From CAZWUW01 sp964636895 (GTDB lineage Bacteria; Bacillota; Thermincolia; Thermincolales; CAZWUW01): a stretch of DNA of 42,577 bases. Where the stretch lies: positions 1 through 42,577 of the forward strand of contig CAZWUW010000014.1 in assembly GCA_964636895.1 (NCBI GenBank), in the 5' to 3' direction. Positions 1 through 7,843 of this stretch are shown in pieces (within the stretch, counting starts at the first letter, position 1; each line of letters begins with the position of its first letter). Under the pieces are notes generated by a model. That model searched no databases, was not told the DNA's origin, and saw only the letters and a list, made by a program, of their open reading frames with translations. A program made the position numbers and the translations under genes.

Positions 1-1
1 G

Positions 2-445
2 CCGCTGATTCAGTTATTAAAGCATTACCGGGTGGAAACGTTGGTTTTATTAGGAGCGTCTACCGGTGATTACCTATTAGGCTTTCGGGAGATTGAGGCG
101 CTGGGTCTTAAGGTAGTCGCCGCCACTGATGACGGTACTTACGGTCAGCAGGGGTTTGTTACGGACCTGGCCGCCCGGTATCTGCCGGCGTTTAAACCGG
201 ATTTTTATTATGCCTGCGGCCCTAATCCCATGCTCGGCAAACTGGCGCAGATGATGACCTTGGCCGGCGTACCCGGCCAGGTTTCCCTGGAAGAGCGCAT
301 GGGCTGCGGCGTGGGGGCTTGTCTGGCCTGTGTATGCAAAGTAAAGGTACGGCAAGGATCCGGTGCTGCCGCGGCCTTCGACTATCAAAAAGTTTGCACT
401 GACGGGCCGGTATTTTCGGCAAGTGAGGTGATTTTTGATGCCTGA
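2..445 (+). CDS. pyrK: Dihydroorotate dehydrogenase B, electron-transfer subunit (5' truncated)
   Basis: The reading frame is open at the left window edge, so only the C-terminal part is present (about 147 residues). PyrK carries FAD and a [2Fe-2S] cluster and passes electrons from the PyrD flavin to NAD+ in pyrimidine synthesis. The visible part holds the end of the NAD-binding domain (LLGASTGDYL, then YYACGPNPML, the usual nucleotide-binding CGPxPM motif) and the cysteine cluster: MGCGVGACLACVC, then a further Cys in YQKVCTDGPVF. This fits the C-x4-C-x2-C-xn-C pattern of the PyrK iron-sulfur site. The stop overlaps the pyrD start by 8 bases, so the two are translationally coupled. The upstream part of the pyr operon lies outside the window. 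Confidence 0.93.
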   Translation, partial: PLIQLLKHYRVETLVLLGASTGDYLLGFREIEALGLKVVAATDDGTYGQQGFVTDLAARYLPAFKPDFYYACGPNPMLGKLAQMMTLAGVPGQVSLEERMGCGVGACLACVCKVKVRQGSGAAAAFDYQKVCTDGPVFSASEVIFDA

Positions 446-1358
446 GCTGAATTTGGCTGTTAATCTCGGCGGTCTGGCTATGAAGAACCCGGTAACCACG
501 GCTTCCGGCACCTTCGGTTTTGGCCCGGAATACGCACCTTACATAGATTTGAACAAATTAGGCGCCATAGTAGTCAAAGGTACTACGCTGGAGCCGCGGT
601 TGGGTAACCCGGTGCCGCGGATCGTGGAAACACCGGCCGGGATATTAAATGCCATCGGTTTACAAAACCCGGGGGTGGATAGCTTTATTGCAGAGAGTCT
701 GCCGTATCTGGCCGAGTATGATACGCCTGTAATCGTGAATATTTCCGGCAACTCCCCGGAGGACTATGCCGAGCTTGCCAAAAGGCTGAGTAATGTGCCG
801 GGTGTGGGTGCACTGGAAGTAAATATATCCTGTCCCAATGTCAAACAAGGCGGGATGATTTTTGGCACCGACTGCTTCATGGCGGGGGAGGTAATCAAGG
901 TGGTGCGGCAAAACACCGCCCTGCCGGTAATTGCCAAGCTTTCTCCCAATGTCACCAATATCGTGGAAATTGCTGATGCCGCAGCCCAGGCCGGGGCCGA
1001 TGCGCTGGCGTTGATCAATACTCTGCTGGGCATGGCCATTGATATTGATAAAAGAAAACCTATCCTGGGCAATATAGTCGGTGGACTATCCGGACCGGCA
1101 ATCAGGCCGGTGGCGGTGAGAATTATCTGGCAGGTGGCCCAGGCTGTCCCGCTGCCTATCCTGGGCATGGGCGGAATTATGACCGGTGAAGATGCTGTCG
1201 AATTCATCCTGGCCGGGGCTACCGCCGTGGCTGTTGGTACGGCGAATTTCGTGAATCCCAGGGCAACCATGGATGTTTTGGCAGGAATCAGCCAATATAT
1301 GGAGAAACATGGTGTGCAGGATATAAATGAATTGGTCGGGGCGGCCTGGAAGAAGTGA
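438..1358 (+). CDS. pyrD: Dihydroorotate dehydrogenase B, catalytic subunit
   Basis: This FMN enzyme oxidises dihydroorotate to orotate, the fourth step of UMP synthesis, in the cytoplasm as a PyrD2PyrK2 complex. It has 306 residues, normal for class 1B. Diagnostic stretches are NISGNSPEDY (101-110), NISCPNVKQGG with the probable catalytic base Cys132 (class 1B uses Cys where class 2 uses Ser), KLSPNVT, and the phosphate-binding end GMGGIMTGEDA followed by AVAVGTANF. The ATG at 438 is preferred to the TTG three bases upstream; GTGAGGTG lies before it. It overlaps pyrK and is 40 bases from pyrF. Confidence 0.96.
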   Translation: MPELNLAVNLGGLAMKNPVTTASGTFGFGPEYAPYIDLNKLGAIVVKGTTLEPRLGNPVPRIVETPAGILNAIGLQNPGVDSFIAESLPYLAEYDTPVIVNISGNSPEDYAELAKRLSNVPGVGALEVNISCPNVKQGGMIFGTDCFMAGEVIKVVRQNTALPVIAKLSPNVTNIVEIADAAAQAGADALALINTLLGMAIDIDKRKPILGNIVGGLSGPAIRPVAVRIIWQVAQAVPLPILGMGGIMTGEDAVEFILAGATAVAVGTANFVNPRATMDVLAGISQYMEKHGVQDINELVGAAWKK

Positions 1359-1398
1359 TCGGAGGAAGTGACCGCAAGAAGTAAAGAGAGGTGAAAGC

Positions 1399-2136
1399 AT
1401 GTCAACAGCAAAAGACCGACTAATTGTAGCCCTGGATGTGGATACTATGGCCGAAGCCGAACAGCTGGTGGCTCAACTGCACGACTATGCCGGGGTATTT
1501 AAAGTCGGCATGCAGTTATATAACAGTGAGGGGCCGGAGGTTTTGCGGCGGCTTCACGGGCTGGGCGGCCGTATCTTCCTGGATTTGAAACTGCATGATA
1601 TCCCCAATACCGTTGGTCAGGCGGGAGCAGTGCTGACCAGGCACCGGATATATATGTACAATGTGCATACGGCCGGCGGCAAGGAAATGATGCAGCAGGC
1701 GGTAGCGGCCACCGTCAAGGAAGCGGCAGCTTTACAGGTGCCGCAGCCGCTGGTTATCGGGGTTACAGTGCTGACCAGTATTAACCAGGCTATTTTAGAA
1801 CAGGAAATCGGCATTAACCGGGAGCTCAAAGCACAGGTAGTCAAGTGGGCCTTGTTGGCCAAAGAAGCGGGGCTAAATGGCGTGGTAGCTTCACCCAAAG
1901 AAATTACGGCCATTCGGGAAGCCTGCGGGCGGGACTTTGTGATTATAACTCCCGGGGTCCGGCCAGCCTGGGCAGCGGTAAACGATCAAAAACGGGTGAT
2001 GACCCCCGGTGAAGCTATGCAGGCTGGAGCCAGCTACCTGGTAGTGGGCCGGCCTATTACGGCGGCGGCGGATCCGGTGGCAGCGGCGCAGCGAGTATTA
2101 GAAGAGATGGAGGCGGGAATGAATGTTAACCCATGA
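1399..2136 (+). CDS. pyrF: Orotidine 5'-phosphate decarboxylase
   Basis: It decarboxylates OMP to UMP, the last step of de novo UMP synthesis. It has 245 residues, the usual size of the bacterial type 1 family. The catalytic signature DLKLHDIPNTV is at 62-72 (Asp62, Lys64, Asp67 form the charged network). The barrel opens with LIVALDVD and ends with YLVVGRPITAAADP, the phosphate-binding loop. The start is ATG after AGAGAGGTGAAAG. Its last 14 bases overlap pyrE, indicating coupled translation. Confidence 0.96.
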   Translation: MSTAKDRLIVALDVDTMAEAEQLVAQLHDYAGVFKVGMQLYNSEGPEVLRRLHGLGGRIFLDLKLHDIPNTVGQAGAVLTRHRIYMYNVHTAGGKEMMQQAVAATVKEAAALQVPQPLVIGVTVLTSINQAILEQEIGINRELKAQVVKWALLAKEAGLNGVVASPKEITAIREACGRDFVIITPGVRPAWAAVNDQKRVMTPGEAMQAGASYLVVGRPITAAADPVAAAQRVLEEMEAGMNVNP

Positions 2137-2698
2137 GGAAGCAATTGAAATTTTTAAGTCTACTCATGCCTTATTATCCGGTCACTTCAAACTAACTTCG
2201 GGTCGGCACAGCAACCAGTATATGCAGTGTGCCCAGGTCTTGCAGTATCCTCATTACGCGGCCAAGCTTTGTGCATCCCTGGCCGAGCATTTTGCTGCGC
2301 AAAAGGTGGATGTCGTGGTCGGGCCGGCTATGGGCGGGATTGTTGTGGCCTATGAAGTGGCGCGGGCGTTGGGCGTACGCTCGATTTTCACCGAACGGGA
2401 GCAGGGCGTGATGACTCTGCGCCGGGGTTTTGCCCTTGGTAAAAAGGAAAAAGTGCTGGTGGTGGAAGATGTAATTACTACCGGCGGTTCTGTCAAAGAG
2501 GTGATTGAGGTGGTCAAAGCCACCGGCGCGGAAATTGTAGGGGTGGGTGTGCTGGTTGACCGGAGTAACGGCCAGGTAGATTTTGGCCTGCCCACCGAGG
2601 CCATTGTGCGCCTGGATATCAAGTCTTTCCCCCCGGAAGACTGCCCGCTGTGCAAAGAAGGACAGCCGGTAACCAAACCTGGCAGCCGGAATAGCTAA
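2123..2698 (+). CDS. pyrE: Orotate phosphoribosyltransferase
   Basis: It joins orotate and PRPP to give OMP, the substrate of PyrF encoded just upstream. It has 191 residues, the length of the shorter PyrE form found in clostridia and archaea. The PRPP-binding motif VLVVEDVITTGGS begins at residue 111; FKLTSGRHSNQY near the N-terminus and VVVGPAMGGI are also typical. The C-terminus carries CPLCKEG, two closely spaced cysteines. The start ATG follows GAGGCGGG inside pyrF. This is the last gene of the pyr operon; its final five codons already belong to the first unit of a tandem repeat. Confidence 0.95.
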   Translation: MLTHEEAIEIFKSTHALLSGHFKLTSGRHSNQYMQCAQVLQYPHYAAKLCASLAEHFAAQKVDVVVGPAMGGIVVAYEVARALGVRSIFTEREQGVMTLRRGFALGKKEKVLVVEDVITTGGSVKEVIEVVKATGAEIVGVGVLVDRSNGQVDFGLPTEAIVRLDIKSFPPEDCPLCKEGQPVTKPGSRNS

Positions 2699-2781
2699 CG
2701 ACAAAAGCAGTTGCAATTACTTACGGCAAACGCAGTTGCAATAGCTTACAACAAACATAGCCACAATAGTTGACAAAAAAA
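2682..2781 (+). repeat. Four tandem 25-base units spanning the pyrE stop
   Basis: Units are 2682-2706, 2707-2731, 2732-2756 and 2757-2781. Units 2 and 3 share GCAGTTGCAAT at the start and end in CAAAC; units 1 and 4 are more diverged but keep AATAG and the A-rich end at the same phase. The first unit includes the pyrE stop codon and the last runs into the terminator zone. Confidence 0.7.
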
Positions 2782-2800
2782 TAGCAAACATAAAGTTTGC
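2775..2800 (-). terminator. Terminator for rqcH
   Basis: Read on the minus strand, the stem GCAAAC/GTTTGC (2795-2800 with 2784-2789) is followed by a T run (complement of the A run 2775-2781). It lies beyond the rqcH stop. Confidence 0.6.
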
Positions 2801-2803
2801 GCA

Positions 2804-2852
2804 AAGGGCTAAAATACGGTTTGCTGAACCGGCATTAGCCCTTATTTTTTTT
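2804..2852 (+). terminator. Terminator for the pyr operon
   Basis: The stem AAGGGCTA (2804-2811) pairs with TAGCCCTT (2836-2843) and is followed by a T-rich tail to 2852. It ends just before the rqcH stop codon, so the two convergent units have separate terminators packed into about 80 bases. Confidence 0.75.
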
Positions 2853-2853
2853 C

Positions 2854-4689
2854 TTATTCGTTTGTTTCTCTAATTATCGCTTCCGCCGGGTCAACATAAA
2901 CTGTGCGCTGGTTTTCATAAATCACCATTCCAGGTTTGGACCCCTTGGGTTTATGCACATGCTTGCGCCTGGTATAGTCAACCGGCACCTTGGCTGATGA
3001 CCGGGCCTTGCTGTAATAGGCCGCTAACATGGCCGCCTCCGTCAGGGTGCGGTCAGGAATATCGGCCAGGTGGTTGCATTTGATAATCACATGGGACCCC
3101 GGAAGATCCTTGGCATGCAGCCAGATGTCCTCCGGTTGAGCCGTGCGCAAGGTCAGCCGGTCGTTCTGCCGGTTGTTGCGGCCCACCAGGATGGTCAGTC
3201 CGTCGGAGGAAGTATATGTCAACGGGGGTAGTGGTTCCGCGTTTTTACCGGCACCACCTTTACCGGCACTACCTTTACCGGCACCGATTCGGGAGCGGAG
3301 GCGGGCCGGTTTTTCTTTAAGATACCCCTGTTCTGTCAGTTCAGCCCGGATTTCCGCCAGTTCCGGCATTGCCTCAGCCAGCTCAAGATTATTCAGCACA
3401 CTGTCCAGATAGCGGACTTCTGTCTGGGCCGATTCTTTTTGGGCCAGTGCGTAGGCGGCGCTGTTTTTGGTCTTGGTGTATTTCCTGAAATAATGCTGAG
3501 CATTTTCCGCCGGTGTCAGGCGGGGGTCAAGTTTAATCAGCAAAGTGGCGCCTGCCGGGTCGTAATAATTAATAACCTCTGTACTTTCAGCTCCTTTGAC
3601 CAGTCGAAAAATATTAGCGGTCAGCAGTTCGCCCATTATTTTGTATTTTTCGGCTGCGGTCGCCTCGGTAAGGGCGGTCTCATATATCGTTAGTTTTTTC
3701 AGCAGTTTTTCTTTTTCGATGGTGACCACCTGAATCAGGTCGTTTTTTTGCTGCGTCAGTCCAAGCTTTTGCCGGTGCAGGCTAAAGTACCGGTCCAGCA
3801 CTTCGTTCATGCCGCCATGCGTTTTCAACAGATTATCTTGCCGGCAGTCTTTTGCCGGCAAATCTGTCAGCGTCAAATCAATGGCCGAGAAGGCCACAAC
3901 TTCGCCGGTCTTATTCAAAACCAGCGTGGGCCGGAATTCGCCGCCGGCAACTTCCTGCATCAGCCGCTGAAAAACCTGCCAGAGCCTTTGCAGTTCATAG
4001 ATGCCGCAGGTGCCCACGGTTGTCTCTGTGGATAATCCGCTGCGTACAGTGATTTCCCGGCAGGTCTGCGGGCTCAGGCCATTAAAACCGGCTAACAGGG
4101 CTTTGGCCACCGGTTGCTGCTCCGGAGAGCGCCAGATTATTTCCCGGAAGTCTTCTTCCTTTACGGTCAGCGGGTCGGTTTTTTCCTGTTGTGGCGGAGC
4201 AGTATAAGTCCGCCCGGGGAGGACTTCCCGGTGCCGGCTGACCGCGTGGCTGAAGCGATGAATACCATCAAGAATAATGTTGTCCGCTGGGTCCGTCAAA
4301 ATGATGTTACTGTGCTTCCCCATAATCTCGTGAATCAGCACTTTTTCTGCCAGGCGGCCCAGCTCGTCAACCGCTTGCACATGAATATGCAGCACCCTTT
4401 CCAGGCCGTTTTGGGCAAATCTGACAATCCGCCCGCCTTCCAAATGCTTACGCAGCACCATACAGAAAAGTGGCGGTGTCAATGGATTTGCTCTGACTTC
4501 ACCGGTGCTATGCAAACGGGCTTCCCGGGCGTTAGCGGATAACAACAAGCGGGTTTTTTGCCGCTTATTGTGGAGCAGGAGCACTATCTCACCCGCTGCC
4601 GGCTGATATATTTTCTCAATCCGGCTCTGCGGCAGCCAATCATTTAATTCTTTGGCAACGGCTGCCAAAACTAATCCGTCAAAGGCCAT
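2854..4689 (-). CDS. rqcH: Ribosome quality control factor RqcH (NFACT / Rqc2 homolog)
   Basis: RqcH binds stalled 50S subunits carrying peptidyl-tRNA and directs addition of C-terminal alanine tails that mark the chain for degradation; relatives were earlier called fibronectin-binding protein FbpA. It has 611 residues. The N-terminal NFACT-N domain starts MAFDGLVLAAV; a coiled-coil middle spans about 300-460; the NFACT-R (DUF814) domain near 495-560 has RNNRQNDRLT and DIWLHAKDLPGSHVII. The acidic-Arg pair reported as D97/R98 in Bacillus subtilis reads E97-R98 here (QNGLERVL). A Gly/Lys/Ala-rich linker at about 467-482 is encoded by a 15-base tandem repeat. The start ATG follows GGGAGGTATAAGCCT on the minus strand. 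It is transcribed away from dapF and converges on pyrE. Confidence 0.93.
   Translation of the reverse strand: MAFDGLVLAAVAKELNDWLPQSRIEKIYQPAAGEIVLLLHNKRQKTRLLLSANAREARLHSTGEVRANPLTPPLFCMVLRKHLEGGRIVRFAQNGLERVLHIHVQAVDELGRLAEKVLIHEIMGKHSNIILTDPADNIILDGIHRFSHAVSRHREVLPGRTYTAPPQQEKTDPLTVKEEDFREIIWRSPEQQPVAKALLAGFNGLSPQTCREITVRSGLSTETTVGTCGIYELQRLWQVFQRLMQEVAGGEFRPTLVLNKTGEVVAFSAIDLTLTDLPAKDCRQDNLLKTHGGMNEVLDRYFSLHRQKLGLTQQKNDLIQVVTIEKEKLLKKLTIYETALTEATAAEKYKIMGELLTANIFRLVKGAESTEVINYYDPAGATLLIKLDPRLTPAENAQHYFRKYTKTKNSAAYALAQKESAQTEVRYLDSVLNNLELAEAMPELAEIRAELTEQGYLKEKPARLRSRIGAGKGSAGKGGAGKNAEPLPPLTYTSSDGLTILVGRNNRQNDRLTLRTAQPEDIWLHAKDLPGSHVIIKCNHLADIPDRTLTEAAMLAAYYSKARSSAKVPVDYTRRKHVHKPKGSKPGMVIYENQRTVYVDPAEAIIRETNE
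3244..3288 (-). repeat. 15-base tandem repeat inside rqcH linker
   Basis: Three near-identical 15-base units (plus-strand form TTTACCGGCACCACC) start at 3244, 3259 and 3274. They encode the Gly/Ala/Lys-rich linker between the coiled coil and the NFACT-R domain without breaking the frame. Confidence 0.75.
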
Positions 4690-4711
4690 AGGCTTATACC
4701 TCCCATATATA

Positions 4712-4760
4712 TTGTATACAACAAGACATATTGTTGCAAAAAACGTAGAATTATTATAAC
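4712..4760. promoter_or_regulatory. Divergent promoter region rqcH / dapF with palindrome
   Basis: Between the divergent starts there is a perfect 10-base palindrome TTGTATACAA (4712-4721), then CAACA/TGTTG as an inverted pair (4719-4736). For dapF, TTGTTG (4731-4736) and TATAAC (4755-4760) are 18 apart, a plausible sigma-A promoter. On the minus strand TTGCAA (4734-4739) with TATACA inside the palindrome could serve rqcH, although the spacing of 15 is short. Promoter positions are inferred. Confidence 0.5.
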
Positions 4761-4799
4761 ATAAATAAATGAGTTATGTATAAAGGGGGTGGTAAGATA

Positions 4800-5639
4800 T
4801 TGCAGTTTGTCAAGATGCAAGGCTTAGGTAATGACTATGTTTACATAAATTGTATTAACCAGGATTTATCCGGTGTTGATTTGTCAGAACTTGCTATCCG
4901 GCTAAGCAACCGGCATTTTGGCATCGGCGGTGACGGCATTATTCTGATTTTGCCGTCAACCAAGGCTGATTTCCGGATGCGCATGTTTAATGCCGACGGC
5001 AGTGAGGGCAAGACCTGTGGCAATGGTTTGAGGTGTGTGGCCCGTTATGTCTATGACCACGGCCTGACCGATAAGACCGCCTTCACTATTGAAACCCTGG
5101 GCGGGATCGTAAAGCCGGAATTGATTATGGAAGGCAATCGGGTGGCGGCAGTCCGCATTGATATGGGCGAACCCCGATTGTCCAGGGCAGAAATACCTAT
5201 GCTGGGCGATGAAACTTCACATGTAGTGGGGGAAAGGATTTCTGCCGGCGGAGTGGCCTTTACGGTGACCTGTGTTTCCATGGGCAATCCCCATTGCATA
5301 ATTTTTGTTGACGACGCGGACAATGTGGATGTGGCCGGGGTGGGGCCATTTATTGAGAATCATGAATTATTTCCGGAGAAGACTAATGTCGAGTTTATTG
5401 AAGTGCTGAACGATGAGGAAATCCTGTTCCGGGTTTGGGAGCGGGGTTCCGGCATCACCCTGGCCTGCGGTACCGGCGCCTGTGCCGCCGTGGTGGCCGC
5501 CGTGCTAAACAATCTGACCCGTCGTAAGGTAACAGTGCACCTGTTAGGCGGGGATTTGTTCATCGAATGGGCGGAGGATAACCATGTGTATATGACCGGA
5601 CCCGCGGAGGAAGTTTTTTGCGGTGAAATAAATTTATAA
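4800..5639 (+). CDS. dapF: Diaminopimelate epimerase
   Basis: It converts LL- to meso-diaminopimelate, the direct precursor of lysine and of the peptidoglycan cross-link, in the cytoplasm. It has 279 residues from the TTG at 4800, which follows AAAGGGGGTGG at good distance; an upstream in-frame ATG at 4776 would place that ribosome site inside the gene and is rejected. The N-terminal FVKMQGLGNDYV is typical. The two catalytic cysteines are seen: Cys73 in GKTCGNGLRC and Cys223 in LACGTGAC, one per half of the pseudo-symmetric fold. It is followed by dapL, which makes its substrate. Confidence 0.96.
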   Translation: MQFVKMQGLGNDYVYINCINQDLSGVDLSELAIRLSNRHFGIGGDGIILILPSTKADFRMRMFNADGSEGKTCGNGLRCVARYVYDHGLTDKTAFTIETLGGIVKPELIMEGNRVAAVRIDMGEPRLSRAEIPMLGDETSHVVGERISAGGVAFTVTCVSMGNPHCIIFVDDADNVDVAGVGPFIENHELFPEKTNVEFIEVLNDEEILFRVWERGSGITLACGTGACAAVVAAVLNNLTRRKVTVHLLGGDLFIEWAEDNHVYMTGPAEEVFCGEINL

Positions 5640-5704
5640 AAATAGTGGTTTTTCTGATTTTTACAAAAAGTAAAAGGAAGTATATTAAGGGAGGATTAGA
5701 AAAG

Positions 5705-6877
5705 TTGGAAGAGGCAAAGAGAATTCGTCAGTTACCACCGTATTTGTTTGCCCGGATTGAGAAAAAGATTGAGCAGGCCCGGGCCGCGGGCGTAGATGTA
5801 ATTAGCTTGGGCATCGGTGACCCGGATCGTCCGACACCGGATCACATTATCAAAAAGTTATGCGAACAGGCTCATAACGGTGATAACCACCGTTACCCCT
5901 CGTCTGTCGGAATGTTGAGTTACCGGGACGCAGTAGCCCAATATTATAGCAACCGGTTTAGTGTTGAGCTGGACCCTAAAACCGAAGTAGTTTCCCTTTT
6001 GGGTTCCAAAGAGGGGATTGCTCATATTTCCTTTTGTTACCTCGACCCCGGCGATGTGGCCCTGATTCCGGATCCCGGTTACCCTGTTTACGGCATTGGC
6101 GCGCTGCTGGCCGGAGCAGAGCCGTATATAATGCCGCTGAAGGCGGAAAATGGCTTCCTGCCTGACCTGGATGCCATTCCGGTGGAAACAGCCCAAAAAG
6201 CCAAGCTTATGTTTATTAACTACCCCAACAATCCCACGGGAGCTATTGCTGATGATGCCTTCTACCATAAATTGATTGCTTTTGCTAAACAATACGATAT
6301 TATTGTCTGTCATGATGCCGCTTACCAGGATATTGCCTTTGAGGGCTACCGCCCGCCGAGCTTCCTGGAGTATCCCGGCGCTAAGGATGTAGGCATTGAG
6401 TTTGGTTCTTGCTCAAAATCATATAATATGACCGGCTGGCGAATCGCCTGGGCGGCCGGACATGCCCAAGTAATTGAAGCCTTGGGTCGGATCAAGTCCA
6501 ATATTGATTCCGGTGTATTCCAGGCTGTGCAGCATGCCGGTATTGCCGCTTTATCCGGGCCGCAGGACATTACCTTTGAGATGAGTGAAGTTTACCGGGA
6601 ACGCCGGGATATCGTGGTTGACGGTTTAAACAGTATTGGCTGGAACCTGCCAAAGCCAAAAGCTACTATTTATGTTTGGGCACCGGTACCCAAAGGCCAT
6701 GACGCCATCTCTTTTTCCGAGTATGTTTTTGAGCAGACGGGCGTAGTGATTACACCCGGCAATGGTTATGGTGAGCATGGTGAAGGTTATTTCCGCATTG
6801 CCCTGACGGTGGAAAAGGAACGGATTAATGAGGCCCTGGAAAGAATTAAGAAGAATGTAGGGCCGGTAGAATTTTAA
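5705..6877 (+). CDS. dapL: LL-diaminopimelate aminotransferase
   Basis: This PLP enzyme makes LL-diaminopimelate directly from tetrahydrodipicolinate and glutamate, the short DapL route of plants, chlamydiae and some anaerobic Firmicutes. It has 390 residues from the TTG at 5705, which sits behind AAGGGAGGATT; the longer open frame from 5645 adds 20 non-conserved residues and lacks a ribosome site. Fold type I residues are visible: NYPNNPTG (172-179), Asp204 and Tyr207 in CHDAAYQDI, the PLP lysine Lys238 in GSCSKSYNMTGWRI, and a substrate-binding Arg in GYFRIALT. It is the second gene of a dapF-dapL pair and is closed by a strong terminator. Confidence 0.94.
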   Translation: MEEAKRIRQLPPYLFARIEKKIEQARAAGVDVISLGIGDPDRPTPDHIIKKLCEQAHNGDNHRYPSSVGMLSYRDAVAQYYSNRFSVELDPKTEVVSLLGSKEGIAHISFCYLDPGDVALIPDPGYPVYGIGALLAGAEPYIMPLKAENGFLPDLDAIPVETAQKAKLMFINYPNNPTGAIADDAFYHKLIAFAKQYDIIVCHDAAYQDIAFEGYRPPSFLEYPGAKDVGIEFGSCSKSYNMTGWRIAWAAGHAQVIEALGRIKSNIDSGVFQAVQHAGIAALSGPQDITFEMSEVYRERRDIVVDGLNSIGWNLPKPKATIYVWAPVPKGHDAISFSEYVFEQTGVVITPGNGYGEHGEGYFRIALTVEKERINEALERIKKNVGPVEF

Positions 6878-6885
6878 TTGATACA

Positions 6886-6929
6886 AAAGCTGCCTGCGGT
6901 GTGAATGAACGGCGCAGGCAGCTTTTTTT
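6886..6929 (+). terminator. Terminator after dapL
   Basis: The stem AAAGCTGCCTGCG (6886-6898) pairs with CGCAGGCAGCTTT (6913-6925), followed by a T run. A strong, canonical intrinsic terminator. Confidence 0.9.
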
Positions 6930-6996
6930 CGTCGGGTTTCCTGAAAAATAAGCAGCAGGAATGGCAAAATACGGCTGGAAAACCAGTGAAACACTG

Positions 6997-7025
6997 TTTA
7001 CGCCGCCTGAAAAGAATGATACAAT
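6997..7025 (+). promoter_or_regulatory. Probable sigma-A promoter for the membrane protein at 7290
   Basis: TTTACG (6997-7002) and TACAAT (7020-7025) are 17 apart, and the -10 is extended (TGATACAAT). The start point would be near 7032, leaving about 255 bases of leader before the next clear gene. Confidence 0.5.
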
Positions 7026-7031
7026 GGGTGC

Positions 7032-7289
7032 AGAGGAAAAATTTTTTGGCGAGCTTGTGAAAAACGTAACAATCATCTTTTTGCATCCTGGTGCTTTTTC
7101 ACTGTTCGATGGGTTTATTTTAAAGGGGGGATGCGAGTGTTAGTTAACATTTTTTATAACTGCCCGCCGGCCCCGGACTGACGGAGTTAATGGGTATCAT
7201 AGCATATTGGGGGGAGTAAAGTTATGGTGCTCGCCGGTGCAATTTGATTTTTCAGGTTGTTGCCGGCATAAGAAGGAGGTCAACTATGT
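7032..7289 (+). other. Long untranslated leader or small-peptide region
   Basis: No gene of normal size is supported between dapL and 7290. The stretch holds a possible 8-bp hairpin (GTGAAAAA with TTTTTCAC, about 7057-7103), and two mini-frames behind strong G-rich sites: GTG at 7137 (14 codons, includes one Cys) and ATG at 7224 (7 codons) after GGGGGGAG. A CATAGCATA string at 7198 resembles a late sporulation sigma -10 but has no convincing partner. No known riboswitch motif was recognised. Confidence 0.3.
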
Positions 7290-7724
7290 ATGGTCGCTGA
7301 TAATTACGGTGACCGGGAGTTGACCCCAACGACTATGGATTTTCTAAAAGAAAAATGGCGGTCTGCGGCCTGGTCAGTAGTGGTTATCGCCGTTTTAATT
7401 GTAGTATGTGTAATAATTCGTCAATTTTTAGTTGCTATAGGCTTATTTGCCGGTTGGATTATAAGTTTAATTAACTATATTCTTCTGGCGGCTACAGTTG
7501 ATTACGTAGTACAGCGGTTCCGCAGGACCGGAAACAAAGTTTCCGCAATGCTGCTGACCGTGGGAGGATACCATGGTCGTTTCTGGGGCTTGATTGTTTT
7601 GCTTTATTTTGCTTTTCAACTCTACGGCGCATACTTCGTACTAGCAATGATAGTGGGCATGTCGCTGCTGAAGTGGATAACGGTCTGTGAGGCCATTGAC
7701 AGGACCTTTGACGACGATTTTTGA
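7290..7724 (+). CDS. Hypothetical four-helix membrane protein
   Basis: I do not recognise this 144-residue protein. A polar N-terminus of about 25 residues is followed by two hydrophobic helices (about 27-48 and 52-72), a basic loop (QRFRRTGNK), and two more helices (about 95-112 and 114-130). The C-terminus is acidic (DRTFDDDF). Size and four-helix layout recall AtpI-type subunits, but no ATP synthase genes are near and no diagnostic motif is seen, so this is only a comparison. ATG at 7290 follows AGAAGGAGGT at ideal distance; the ATG at 7286 is in a frame that stops after four codons. It appears to be a single-gene unit with its own promoter and terminator. Confidence 0.75.
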   Translation: MVADNYGDRELTPTTMDFLKEKWRSAAWSVVVIAVLIVVCVIIRQFLVAIGLFAGWIISLINYILLAATVDYVVQRFRRTGNKVSAMLLTVGGYHGRFWGLIVLLYFAFQLYGAYFVLAMIVGMSLLKWITVCEAIDRTFDDDF

Positions 7725-7737
7725 TTAATGCGAAAAT

Positions 7738-7769
7738 AACCTCCGCTATTACATAAGGCGGAGGTTTCC
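7738..7769 (+). terminator. Terminator after the membrane protein
   Basis: The stem AACCTCCGC (7738-7746) pairs with GCGGAGGTT (7758-7766). The T tail is short, so efficiency may be modest. Confidence 0.55.
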
Positions 7770-7843
7770 TAATGAGTAAATTTTTCTTTAAATAAAAAGG
7801 AATTTCTTTTTTTAAGTAGAAGTATTAATTTTGCGCTATTCAA

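Noticed and set aside
1196..1202. TGTCGAA Spo0A-box match in pyrD
   Set aside because: It lies within coding sequence (Ala-Val-Glu codons), and about five chance matches are expected over both strands of the window.
764..1411. 215-codon reverse frame over pyrD
   Set aside because: It is the complement of a well-conserved gene, with no ribosome site and no recognisable protein pattern.
4114..4542. 142-codon forward frame over rqcH
   Set aside because: It lies fully inside rqcH on the other strand and shows no protein features.
6961..7143. 60-codon open frame after dapL
   Set aside because: The start is only two or three bases from a weak purine stretch, the protein matches nothing I know, and a good promoter lies inside it. 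It is better explained as part of the leader region.
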